Shown: piece after piece, positions 50,932 through 59,273 of the stretch
Position numbering within the stretch: position 1 is the first letter of the stretch
Layout of the letters: each line of letters begins with the position of its first letter
Origin: Betaproteobacteria bacterium HGW-Betaproteobacteria-9
GTDB taxonomy: Bacteria; Pseudomonadota; Gammaproteobacteria; Burkholderiales; Burkholderiaceae_C
Length of the DNA stretch: 64,000 bases
Assembly: GCA_002842215.1 (NCBI GenBank)
Contig: PHCC01000003.1
Span: 186,001-250,000, forward strand
Direction of reading: 5' to 3'
Translations under genes and position numbers: made by a program
Notes under the pieces: generated by a model
Told to the model about the DNA's origin: nothing
What the model saw: the letters and a program-made list of their open reading frames with translations, nothing else
Database searches by the model: none

Positions 50932-51042
50932 GGCGGTGTCTCCTGTGGGTGGAATCCGGAACGGACTGTAGGCCTCCCGGCGCCGATTGGCACTGCACTT
51001 AGCAGGGATAATTCTTGTACTTTTGAATCAAGGTGTTCCGCC

Positions 51043-51981
51043 ATGCCGCAGACGAACCCATCCCCGCCACGCGCCCGGCCCTCCCGCAGCCAGCCCATGG
51101 CCATCCCGCGTTTTGCGCTCTACGGCGAGGCCGCGGCACCTGGCCAGGACATGCTGCACATCGAGTCGGTGGCGTCGCGCAGCCGGCTCTACCACTGGGA
51201 GATTGAGCCCCATGTGCACCAGGGTCTGTATCAAATCCTCTGGCTGCAAAGGGGTTCGGCCGAGGTGGTGCTGGACGAATGGCGCGCGGCGGTGGCCGGG
51301 CCGGCCGCCATCGTGGTGCCGCCGGGGGTGGTGCACGGCTTCGTGTTTGCGCCCGAAACCGATGGCCGCGTGCTCACGCTCAGCGCGCGGTTTCTGGTGG
51401 AGGGCGAGTTCCAGGCCGTGGGGGAGGCGTTCAGGGCGCTGTTCTCCGCGCCGGGGGTCTTGCATTTTTCGCCCGACGATGGCGAGGCCGAGCGCCTGAA
51501 CGTGCAGCTCGGCGAGCTGGCCGCCGAGTTCGCCCTGCCCGGTTCGGCCGACGCGCCGGTGGTGCAGTGGCTGGCGCGGGCCGTGGTCTGGCGCCTGGCC
51601 CGCGCCAGCGAGCAGGGCCAGCGCGAGGGCGGCGAGCGCGCCCACCAGCACCAGGCGCTGTTCACGCGCTTCCTGCTGCTGGTGGAGCAGCATTTTCTGG
51701 AGCACTGGCCGCTGGAGCGGTATGCGTCGCGCCTGGGGCTGTCCACCCAGCGGCTCAACCGCCTGGCGCGCGCGGGCAGTGGGCGCAGCGCGCTGGAACT
51801 GGTGCACGAGCGCCTCACGCGCGAGGCCTGTCGGCGGCTGGTCTACATCGCCGCGCCCGCGGCCAGCCTGGCGCTGGAGCTGGGCTTTGAAGACCCGGCC
51901 TATTTCTCCCGCTTCTTCAAGCGCCGCACGGGCCTGAGCCCGCAGCGCTGGCGCGAGGCGCAGCGCCCGCCGGTGGCTTAG
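51043..51981 (+). CDS. AraC-family regulator, probable activator of the P450 operon
   Basis: A 312-residue regulator with an N-terminal cupin-like sensor domain (YHWEIEPHVHQGLYQILWLQ, AIVVPPGVVHGFVFAPETDG) and a C-terminal double helix-turn-helix (LERYASRLGLSTQRLNRLAR and LALELGFEDPAYFSRFFKRR). The pattern resembles PobR-type activators of aromatic metabolism. It is divergent from the P450 gene, so that operon is the likely target. Its 3' end overlaps the converging LysR gene by 4 nt. Confidence 0.9.
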   Translation: MPQTNPSPPRARPSRSQPMAIPRFALYGEAAAPGQDMLHIESVASRSRLYHWEIEPHVHQGLYQILWLQRGSAEVVLDEWRAAVAGPAAIVVPPGVVHGFVFAPETDGRVLTLSARFLVEGEFQAVGEAFRALFSAPGVLHFSPDDGEAERLNVQLGELAAEFALPGSADAPVVQWLARAVVWRLARASEQGQREGGERAHQHQALFTRFLLLVEQHFLEHWPLERYASRLGLSTQRLNRLARAGSGRSALELVHERLTREACRRLVYIAAPAASLALELGFEDPAYFSRFFKRRTGLSPQRWREAQRPPVA

Positions 51982-52901
51982 GGTCTGGCGCGTGGCGCCC
52001 CGGCCGTCGCGCCCGGCGCCAGCGCGTCGAGCCGTTCGCGCAACCAGCGGTGGGCCGCGTCGTCCTGGTGGCGCCGGTGCCAGATCATGTACATCGGCAA
52101 CGACGGGCAGGGCGTCGGTACTTCGGCGCGGGCGAATTCGCGCATGAAGCTGTCGTGTAGCAGGGCGGGCGCCGTGGCCAGCAGCGGGCTGCCGCGCAGG
52201 AAAGTGGGCAGGCCACCGAAGCCGGGCACCATGATGGCAAAACGCCGCTGGAGGCCTTGTGCAGCGAGCGTGCGGTCGAGGTAGATCGTGCGTTTCGGTT
52301 CGTAGACCACGGTGACGTGATCGGCGGCGAGGTAGTCGGCCAGCGTGGCCGGGGCTGCGCGCACCGCCGCGTCGTAGTAGACGCAGTAGCGGTCTTCGAA
52401 AATGCGCTTTTGCATGATGTCGCTGCCCTCGGGCGGGCGCGGGCTGATGGCGATGTCGCACACGCCGTCGCGCAGCATCTCCAGGCTCGGGATGTCCGAG
52501 GGAATGACACGCAGCGCCACGCCGGGCGCCTGTTCGCGCAGCACCCGCGCCAGCGCGGGCAGCAACACATCGCGCTGGAAGTCGTTGGCGGCGATGGTGA
52601 TGGTGCGCAGCCAGCGCGCGGGGTCGAAGGCGCCAGTGTGGGCAAAGCCCTGCAGCTGGCGCAGCAGTTCGCGCGCCTGCACGGCCAGCTCGCCCGCGCG
52701 CGCCGTGGCCACGATACCGCGCCCGCTTTTCACGAACAGCGCGTCGCCCGTGATCGCGCGCAGTTTGTCGAGCTGGTGGCTCACGGCCGACTGCGTGACG
52801 CCCAGCGACTGCGCCGCGCCGGTGATGCTGCCCGCCTCCACCACCGCCACCAGCAACTGCAACAGGCGGGCATCCAGATCTGACCAATCGAAATTATTCA
52901 T
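51978..52901 (-). CDS. LysR-type regulator, probable regulator of the second ligA/ligB pair
   Basis: A 307-residue LysR protein. The N-terminal helix-turn-helix is LLVAVVEAGSITGAAQSLGV followed by TQSAVSHQLDKLRAITGDAL. The effector domain contains TITIAANDFQRDVLLPALAR. Two Met codons are possible; I chose MNNFDWSDLDARLL, where family similarity begins. It diverges from the ligA-like gene over 93 nt that contain GAATGATCATC-type symmetric sequence. The ligand is probably a catechol- or gallate-type compound, unknown. Confidence 0.88.
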   Translation of the reverse strand: MNNFDWSDLDARLLQLLVAVVEAGSITGAAQSLGVTQSAVSHQLDKLRAITGDALFVKSGRGIVATARAGELAVQARELLRQLQGFAHTGAFDPARWLRTITIAANDFQRDVLLPALARVLREQAPGVALRVIPSDIPSLEMLRDGVCDIAISPRPPEGSDIMQKRIFEDRYCVYYDAAVRAAPATLADYLAADHVTVVYEPKRTIYLDRTLAAQGLQRRFAIMVPGFGGLPTFLRGSPLLATAPALLHDSFMREFARAEVPTPCPSLPMYMIWHRRHQDDAAHRWLRERLDALAPGATAGAPRARP

Positions 52902-52994
52902 GTGTTTGATGATCATTCATCTGTTTATCTTTGGCAATAGTCTGGAAATACTCGTGCCTTGACCCAAGTCAATCCACCCACGCAGGAGACAGAT

Positions 52995-53339
52995 GTGAGC
53001 AAAATCATTCCCGGCACCTCGCCGTTCGATGGCAGCGCGGCGCAAAAGGGCTACGCCTTGAACAAGATGTGCTTTTCGTTCAACGACAAGGCCAACCGCG
53101 ACGCCTTTGTCGCCGACCCCGAGGCCTACATGCTGCAGTACGGTCTGAACAGCGAGCAGGCCGAGGCCATTCGCTCCAAGCAGGTTCTGGCGCTGATCGC
53201 GGCCGGCGGCAACGCCTACTACCTCGCCAAGTTCGCCGGCATCTTCGGCCTGGACATGCAGGACATCGGTGCGCAGCAGACCGGCATGACCAAGGATCAG
53301 TTCAAGGCCAAGCTCGTCGCGGCCAACGAACAGTGTTGA
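52995..53339 (+). CDS. LigA-like extradiol dioxygenase small subunit (second copy)
   Basis: A 114-residue LigA-family alpha subunit starting at GTG five bases after AGGAGA. It keeps GTSPFDGSAAQKGYALNKMC, FVADPEAYMLQYGLNSEQAE and GGNAYYLAKFAGIFGLDMQD. It lacks the C-terminal tail of the 145-residue copy at 23484 and differs across much of its length, so it is not a recent duplicate. With the downstream LigB-like subunit it should form an extradiol dioxygenase for protocatechuate or a related substrate such as gallate or 3-O-methylgallate. Confidence 0.88.
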   Translation: MSKIIPGTSPFDGSAAQKGYALNKMCFSFNDKANRDAFVADPEAYMLQYGLNSEQAEAIRSKQVLALIAAGGNAYYLAKFAGIFGLDMQDIGAQQTGMTKDQFKAKLVAANEQC

Positions 53340-53374
53340 CCCCTTAGCCCCTCACGACACACGGAGACACTTTC

Positions 53375-54223
53375 ATGGCACAACTCATCGGTGGCCTCGC
53401 CACATCGCACATCCCCGCCATCGGCGGCGCCATCCACAACGGCAAGCAGAACGAGCCCTACTGGAAGCCCTTCTTCGACGGTTTCCCTCCCATCCACCAG
53501 TGGCTGGACAAGGTCAAGCCCGACGTGGTGGTGGTGTTCTACAACGACCACGGCCTGAACTTTTTCCTCGACAAGATGCCGACCTTCGCCGTGGGCGCCG
53601 CCGCAACCTACAGCAACGCCGACGAAGGCTGGGGCATCCCCACGCTGCCGCCGATTCCCGGCTGTCCGGAGCTGTCGTGGCACATCATCAACCAGCTGAT
53701 CGCGAAAGAGTTCGACATCGTGACCTGCCAGGAAATGCTGGTGGACCACGCCTGCACGCTGCCGCTCAAGCTGTTCTGGCCCGAGCACGAGGTGGCGCCG
53801 GTGCAGATCGTGCCGATCGACATCAACACGGTGCAGTTCCCGTTGCCCACGGCCAAGCGGGTCTACAAGCTGGGCAAGGCGGTGGGTGAGGCGATCCAGA
53901 GCTGGGACAGCGACAAGCGCGTGGCGGTGATGGCCACGGGCGGCCTGTCGCACCAGCTGGACGGCGAACGTGCGGGCTTCATCAACAAAAAGTTCGATCT
54001 GCAGTTCCTGGACAGCATGGAAACGAACCCCGAGTGGGCGACGCAGTTCAGCGACCTGGAGCTGGTGGAAAAGGCGGGCACGCAGGGCGTGGAGTTGCTG
54101 ATGTGGCTGGCGATGCGGGCTGCCTTGACCGCAGGGGGTTCGGGTGTGCGCAAGGTGCACAGCAACTACCACATCCCGATTTCGAACACGGCTACGGGTG
54201 TTTTGGCGCTGGAGACGGTTTGA
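53375..54223 (+). CDS. LigB-like extradiol dioxygenase catalytic subunit (second copy)
   Basis: A 282-residue class III extradiol dioxygenase. The Fe(II) ligand residues are kept: His12 in TSHIPAIGGA, a His in YNDHGLNFF and a Glu in GVELLMWLAMRA, with the base His in TGGLSHQLDGERAG. The region where classical LigB has [10 protein letters not shown] reads DEGWGIPTLPPIPG, and VDHACTLPLKLFWPEHEVAP differs from LigB, so the substrate pocket is probably altered. It lies 35 nt after the small subunit under a divergent LysR gene. A terminator follows. Confidence 0.9.
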   Translation: MAQLIGGLATSHIPAIGGAIHNGKQNEPYWKPFFDGFPPIHQWLDKVKPDVVVVFYNDHGLNFFLDKMPTFAVGAAATYSNADEGWGIPTLPPIPGCPELSWHIINQLIAKEFDIVTCQEMLVDHACTLPLKLFWPEHEVAPVQIVPIDINTVQFPLPTAKRVYKLGKAVGEAIQSWDSDKRVAVMATGGLSHQLDGERAGFINKKFDLQFLDSMETNPEWATQFSDLELVEKAGTQGVELLMWLAMRAALTAGGSGVRKVHSNYHIPISNTATGVLALETV

Positions 54224-54248
54224 CGTTGTTCTCGTTGTGATTCGAGAG

Positions 54249-54271
54249 AGGGAGCCTTTGGCTCCCTTTTT
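54249..54271 (+). terminator. Rho-independent terminator after second ligB
   Basis: The stem GGGAGCC / GGCTCCC with a TTT loop is followed by five T residues, 26 nt after the dioxygenase stop codon. The same stem in opposite orientation ends rpoD at 54574-54596. Confidence 0.88.
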
Positions 54272-54315
54272 CGTTCTTGCTTGGTTGGCGGGTGCATAGA
54301 GCGCCGGGTACTTAA

Positions 54316-54530
54316 CTCCGCTCATGTCCCCCGGAACGGGCTGCGCCCGTTCCTCCTCCTTTACTTCGCTGCGTCAAGCACCCGACGCTCCATGCACTGA
54401 GGCGATGTGGGCGCGCCCACCTCTGCAGGCACGCCCACCTGCAAGCGTCTCGCTGAGGTGGGGCGTACTGCGCAGCGAAGTAAAGGAGGAGGCCTCGGCC
54501 GTAGGCCGAGGCCGGGGGACATGAGCGGAG
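54316..54530. repeat. REPIN-like composite palindromic element
   Basis: Two arms of about 60 bp in inverted orientation enclose a 97-bp centre. Each arm reads CTCCGCTCATGTCCCCCGG, then a short hairpin, then a conserved 22-base block ending ACTTCGCTGCG. The outer and inner blocks of the two arms are identical. The hairpins differ in sequence (AACGGG-ctgcg-CCCGTT at 54335-54351; CCTCGGCC-gta-GGCCGAGG at 54493-54511) but both pair perfectly, a sign of selection for structure. The element sits between two convergent terminators; no transposase is present. Confidence 0.75.
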
Positions 54531-54573
54531 CAGTGCGCCCCGCCTCTGCGAGACACACCACAAAAGCGGGCAC

Positions 54574-54596
54574 AAAAAAGGGAGCCAAAGGCTCCC
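54574..54596 (-). terminator. Rho-independent terminator of rpoD
   Basis: On the minus strand, GGGAGCC / GGCTCCC with a TTT loop is followed by a run of six T, 29 nt after the rpoD stop codon. It is an inverted copy of the terminator at 54249-54271. Confidence 0.88.
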
Positions 54597-54624
54597 TCTC
54601 GTGGCGCGTCAGAAAGACCGCCGA

Positions 54625-56943
54625 TTACATCGAATCGATGAAGCTGCGCAGCTTGTCCGAACGGCTCGGGTGCTTGAGCTTTCGCACCGCCTTCGACTCG
54701 ATCTGACGGATGCGCTCGCGCGTCACGTCGAACTGCTTGCCCACTTCTTCCAGCGTGTGGTCGGTCGACATTTCGATGCCGAAACGCATGCGCAGCACCT
54801 TGGCTTCGCGCGGCGTCAGGCTGTCAAGAATTTCCTTCACCACGTCGCGCAGACCGGCCTGCATCGCAGCCTCGATCGGCGCGGTGTTCGCCTGGTCTTC
54901 GATGAAATCACCCAGGTGCGAATCGTCGTCGTCGCCGATGGGCGTTTCCATCGAAATCGGCTCTTTCGCGATCTTCATGATCTTGCGGATTTTGTCTTCC
55001 GGCATCTCCATCTTCTCGGCCAGGATCGACGCATCGGGTTCAAAACCGTGCTCCTGCAAGTGCTGGCGAGAGATGCGGTTCATCTTGTTGATGGTCTCGA
55101 TCATGTGCACCGGGATGCGGATCGTGCGCGCCTGGTCGGCGATCGAGCGCGTGATCGCCTGGCGGATCCACCAGGTGGCATACGTCGAGAACTTGTAGCC
55201 GCGGCGGTATTCGAACTTGTCCACCGCCTTCATCAGGCCGATGTTGCCTTCCTGGATCAGGTCCAGGAACTGCAGGCCACGGTTGGTGTACTTCTTGGCG
55301 ATCGAGATCACGAGACGCAGGTTGGCCTCGATCATTTCTTTCTTCGCGTCGCGCGAGGTGGACTCGCCCGAGTTCATCCGCTTGTGGATGTCTTTCAGGT
55401 GCGCCAACGGCACGACCACGCTGCTCTGGATGTTCATCAGGCCGGTCTGCAGTTCCTGCACCGGCGGGATGTTGCGCTGCATGATCACGCTCCACGGCTT
55501 GCCGGCAGCGGCCTGCTTTTCAACCCACTTCAGGTTCAGCAGGTTGGCCGGGAAGTCGGCGATGAACTTGTCCTGCGGCATGCCGCACTTGTCCACGATG
55601 ATGCGGCGCAGCTCGCGCTCTTTCTTGCGCACTTCGTCGACCTGGCTGCGCATCGTGCTGCACAGTTTTTCAATCGCTTTGGCGGTGAAACGGATCGACA
55701 TCAGCGTCTCGGTGATGGCGATCTGCGTCTTCAGGTAGGTCGGCGTGCCGTAGCCTTCCTTGTCGTAGGTCTTGTGCAGCTTCTCGAACAGCGAACGCAG
55801 GGTGTCGAAGCGGGTCAGCGCTTCGCGCTTGAGTTCTTCGAGTTTGCGGGTGAGGGCCTTGGAGCCGCCCTTGCCGTCGTCGTCGTCGGCTTCGTCGTAG
55901 TCGTCGAAGTCTTCTTCGGCCACGTAATCGTCGGCCGCATCGGCGTCGGCAAAACCGTCCACCACGGTGGAGATCACGACCTTGCCTTCGCGGATGTCTT
56001 CGGACATGGCCAGGATGTCGGCGATGGTGGCCGGGCTCTCGCTGATGGCGGCCATCATGTCGTTCAGGCCGCCTTCGATGCGCTTGGCGATCTCGATCTC
56101 GCCTTCGCGCGTCAGCAGTTCGACCGTGCCCATTTCGCGCATGTACATGCGCACCGGGTCGGTGGTGCGGCCGAATTCGCTGTCCACGGTGGACAGGGCG
56201 GCTTCGGCTTCTTCTTCGGCTTCTTCTTCGGTCGCGGCGGTCGGGCCGGTGTTGTTCAGCAGCAGGGTTTCGGCGTCGGGCGTCTGTTCGTAGACGGCCA
56301 CACCCATGTCGTTCAGCAGCGAAACCACCACTTCCAGCGTCTCGGCCTCGACCAGCTTGTCGGGCAGGTGGTCGTTGATTTCGCCGTGCGTCAGGTAGCC
56401 GCGCGTCTTGCCCAGCTTGATCAGGGTTTTCAGGCGCTCGCGGCGGTTCTTGGCTTCTTCTTCGGACAGGACGGTTTCGTCCAGACCGAATTCCTTCATC
56501 AGCGCGCGCTCCTTGGCCTTGCTGATCTTCATGCGCAGCGGCTTGACCTTCTCGACCGGCTGGGCGGTGGCGTCGACCGTTTCGGTCTCGGCTTCGACTT
56601 CACCGGTCAGGTCGTCTTCGATGTCGCTCAGGTCGGCGTCATCCAGGTCGGCGCCTTCTTTGGCAGCGGCCTTGGGTTTGCGGCCGCGCTTGGCAGCGGG
56701 TTTGCCGGCCGAAGCGGCTTTGGCCGGGCGGCCCGCCTTTTTCTTCGACTCGGCGCTCGCGTCGACAACGTCGAGCTCGTCGGCAGCGGTCTTGCGGGCG
56801 GGGGATTTGGCAGCGGGTTTGGCAGGCATCTTGGCGGTCACAGAGGTTTTCTTGGGCACTTCGGGAGCGGCTGTGCCAGCTTTGGCCTTGGTGGCTGTTT
56901 TTGTGCTGGACTGGACAGGCGTACTGGACTTCTTCGCAGGCAT
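54625..56943 (-). CDS. rpoD: RNA polymerase sigma-70 factor RpoD
   Basis: A 772-residue housekeeping sigma factor. The first about 115 residues are low-complexity and rich in Lys, Ala and Pro ([29 protein letters not shown]), a betaproteobacterial extension. Region 1.1 follows. Core region 2 shows [20 protein letters not shown] and the -10 recognition helix [20 protein letters not shown]; region 4 has [20 protein letters not shown] and the -35 helix [20 protein letters not shown]. An acidic nonconserved insert ([17 protein letters not shown]) lies between regions 1 and 2. It is transcribed after dnaG, with a 287-bp gap. Confidence 0.97.
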   Translation of the reverse strand: MPAKKSSTPVQSSTKTATKAKAGTAAPEVPKKTSVTAKMPAKPAAKSPARKTAADELDVVDASAESKKKAGRPAKAASAGKPAAKRGRKPKAAAKEGADLDDADLSDIEDDLTGEVEAETETVDATAQPVEKVKPLRMKISKAKERALMKEFGLDETVLSEEEAKNRRERLKTLIKLGKTRGYLTHGEINDHLPDKLVEAETLEVVVSLLNDMGVAVYEQTPDAETLLLNNTGPTAATEEEAEEEAEAALSTVDSEFGRTTDPVRMYMREMGTVELLTREGEIEIAKRIEGGLNDMMAAISESPATIADILAMSEDIREGKVVISTVVDGFADADAADDYVAEEDFDDYDEADDDDGKGGSKALTRKLEELKREALTRFDTLRSLFEKLHKTYDKEGYGTPTYLKTQIAITETLMSIRFTAKAIEKLCSTMRSQVDEVRKKERELRRIIVDKCGMPQDKFIADFPANLLNLKWVEKQAAAGKPWSVIMQRNIPPVQELQTGLMNIQSSVVVPLAHLKDIHKRMNSGESTSRDAKKEMIEANLRLVISIAKKYTNRGLQFLDLIQEGNIGLMKAVDKFEYRRGYKFSTYATWWIRQAITRSIADQARTIRIPVHMIETINKMNRISRQHLQEHGFEPDASILAEKMEMPEDKIRKIMKIAKEPISMETPIGDDDDSHLGDFIEDQANTAPIEAAMQAGLRDVVKEILDSLTPREAKVLRMRFGIEMSTDHTLEEVGKQFDVTRERIRQIESKAVRKLKHPSRSDKLRSFIDSM

Positions 56944-57230
56944 GAGGACCTCAAAAAATGGCAGAAACAGGACCGGCAGAACTCACAAAAATCGCCAAAA
57001 GGTCGCCGCGGGCGGCCACTCCGGTGGTTTTTGTCGTGCACTACGCCCACCTTTCGCCGGAAAGGGCGGGCCTGCAAGCTGTGTGGGCGATCATTTGGTG
57101 TGCAGTCCTTGCGGGGTTCCGTCAGGCCCAAGGGGCGCTGAGGTGGCCAGGGGGATTCCCGAGTTCCCCTGTCTAGGGGCAGGCCTGTGCCGGAGGTGCT
57201 GCTGTCGCGCTTGCGGTGCGTAACCCTAGA

Positions 57231-59231
57231 TTATACCGGCGGGGCGCTTTTCAAGGCCTTGATGCGCTCATTGACCCGCTTGTAGTCTTCATACGCCGTG
57301 GCATCGCCCTGCTGCACCCGGGCCGCCAGCAGGCCGGCCAGGGCCTCCAGGGCGTCACCGCGCAGGCGGTCCATCACGTCGGCCAACTCGGCCAGCTCCA
57401 ACGCCGAGTCGGCGCCCATGGTGGCCTGTTCCACCTGGCCGCAGGCAAAAGCTTCGTGTTCACCGCCCCGCAGGGCCTCGCGCAACGCTGCCCAGGGCTG
57501 CGGGCCGTGTTCGTGCAGCTGCGCTTCGAGCCAGGCAAACACCGGCCCGTGGGGCGCCGGCAGGTGCGCGAGCATGGCGTGGTCGTCCGCGGACAGTGTG
57601 TCCCAGGCCTCGGCATTGGCCAGCAGCAGGCCCACGGCCCGGTCGGCCCGGCTACCGCCCGCGCGGCGCTGGCCGAGCATGCGCGGCGGTGGGGGAGGAC
57701 CTTTGCGCCACTTGCCATAGCCCTTGTTGCCGTAGGTGCCTTTGCCGTAGCCGCTGCTTGCGCCGCTGCCGTAGGACCCACCGCCTGAGGGGCTGTAGGA
57801 CTGGGTGTAGCCGCCTTGATCCCCGTGGTCTTGTGTGTGGCTGCCACCGTCATAGGCGTGCGTCGAGGACGCTGAGGGCTCGTGGTTCGTCGGGCGCTGG
57901 GTGCGCGCGCCGCCACCGGCCTGTTGCCAGAGCTGCAGCAGGTCGGCACTGCCGATGCCGATGCCGTTGGCCAGTTCGGTGATCAGCTGGCGTTTCAGTG
58001 CGCCGTCGGGTAGGGCGCTCCACAGCGGGCGGGCTTGACTCGCCATGCGGGCGCGGCCTTCGGCGCTGGTCAGGTCGCAGTCGGCGCTGGCGGCGTCGAT
58101 CAGGAAGCGCGAGAGCGGCACCGCATCCTTCACGCATTGCGCAAAGGCTTCTTCGCCGTTGGCGCGGATGTAGCTGTCGGGGTCGTGTTCGGCGGGCAGG
58201 AAGAGGAATTTGACGCTGCGCGTGTCGGTGGCCAGGGGCAGGGCGGCATCCAGCGCCTTGCGCGCGGCGCGCCGACCGGCGCCGTCGCCGTCGAAGCTGA
58301 AGACCACGCTGTCGGTGAAGCGGAAGAGTTTCTGCACGTGGTCGGCGGTGCAGGCCGTGCCCAGCGTGGCGACGGCGTTGGCAAAACCGAGCTGGGCCAG
58401 GGCGACCACGTCCATGTAGCCCTCGGTGACGAGCGCATAGCCCGCCACTCGGATGGCGGTGCGCGCCTCGAACAGGCCGTAGAGTTCGCGGCCCTTGCTG
58501 AACACCGGCGTCTCGGGCGAGTTCAGGTACTTGGGTTCGCCCTTGTCGAGCACGCGCCCGCCAAAGCCGATGTACTCGCCTTTGACGTTGCGGATGGGGA
58601 ACATGATGCGGTCGCGGAAGCGGTCGTAGCGTTTCGCTTCACCGTCCTGGCCTTTTTCATCCTCGTGCACGATCACCATGCCGGATTCGACCAGCAGCGC
58701 ATCGGCATAGTCCGGGAATACGCTGGCCAGGCTGCGCCAGCCTTCGGGCGCGTAGCCCAGGCCAAAGGTCTTGGCGATCTCGCCCGACAGGCCACGCCCC
58801 TTGAGGTAGGCCACGGCACGCGGCGAACCCTTCAGATGCTTCATGTAGGCGTGGGCCGCCTTCTCCAGCACGTCGTTGAGCGTCACCTGTTTCTGGCGTT
58901 GCAACGCGGCGCGCTCGCGGTCTTGCGGCGAGGCGTCGTCTTCGGGCACCTGAAGGCCGGTCTGCTGCGCCAGGTCTTTCACCGCCTCGATGAACGTCAT
59001 GCCGGCGTGCTCCATCAGGAACCCGATGGCGTTGCCATTGGCGCCGCAGCCGAAGCAGTGGTAGAACTGTTTGGTTGGGCTGACGCTGAATGAGGGTGAC
59101 TTTTCACCGTGGAACGGGCACAGTCCCATCAGGTTGGCGCCGCCCTTCTTCAGCTGGACGAAGCGGCCCACCACGTCGACCACGTCGACGCGGTTGAGCA
59201 GTTCCTGAATGAAAGTCTGGGGGATGGCCAC
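57231..59231 (-). CDS. dnaG: DNA primase DnaG
   Basis: A 666-residue primase that makes RNA primers at the replication fork. The start is taken at GTG giving (M)AIPQTFIQELLNRVD, the family N-terminus. The zinc-binding domain is CPFHGEKSPSF with HCFGCG; the RNA polymerase/TOPRIM domain shows VTEGYMDVVALAQ and FSFDGDGAG. A Gly/Ser/Tyr-rich linker (around residues 460-530, with GGGSYGSGASSGYGKG) joins it to the C-terminal helicase-binding domain. The dnaG-rpoD order is the conserved macromolecular-synthesis arrangement, here without rpsU. Confidence 0.97.
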   Translation of the reverse strand: MAIPQTFIQELLNRVDVVDVVGRFVQLKKGGANLMGLCPFHGEKSPSFSVSPTKQFYHCFGCGANGNAIGFLMEHAGMTFIEAVKDLAQQTGLQVPEDDASPQDRERAALQRQKQVTLNDVLEKAAHAYMKHLKGSPRAVAYLKGRGLSGEIAKTFGLGYAPEGWRSLASVFPDYADALLVESGMVIVHEDEKGQDGEAKRYDRFRDRIMFPIRNVKGEYIGFGGRVLDKGEPKYLNSPETPVFSKGRELYGLFEARTAIRVAGYALVTEGYMDVVALAQLGFANAVATLGTACTADHVQKLFRFTDSVVFSFDGDGAGRRAARKALDAALPLATDTRSVKFLFLPAEHDPDSYIRANGEEAFAQCVKDAVPLSRFLIDAASADCDLTSAEGRARMASQARPLWSALPDGALKRQLITELANGIGIGSADLLQLWQQAGGGARTQRPTNHEPSASSTHAYDGGSHTQDHGDQGGYTQSYSPSGGGSYGSGASSGYGKGTYGNKGYGKWRKGPPPPPRMLGQRRAGGSRADRAVGLLLANAEAWDTLSADDHAMLAHLPAPHGPVFAWLEAQLHEHGPQPWAALREALRGGEHEAFACGQVEQATMGADSALELAELADVMDRLRGDALEALAGLLAARVQQGDATAYEDYKRVNERIKALKSAPPV

Positions 59232-59273
59232 CTGAGTATTCTCCCACCCGAAAAGAATCACAGGAGACACCAC

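Noticed and set aside
54312-54706. Several short open frames in the ligB2-rpoD gap
   Set aside because: They fall inside the REPIN-like palindrome, have no ribosome sites and arise from repeat sequence.
54601-57141. 846-codon plus-strand open frame opposite rpoD
   Set aside because: Antisense to an unmistakable rpoD; the Phe/Val/Gln-rich composition is what a reversed sigma factor gene gives.
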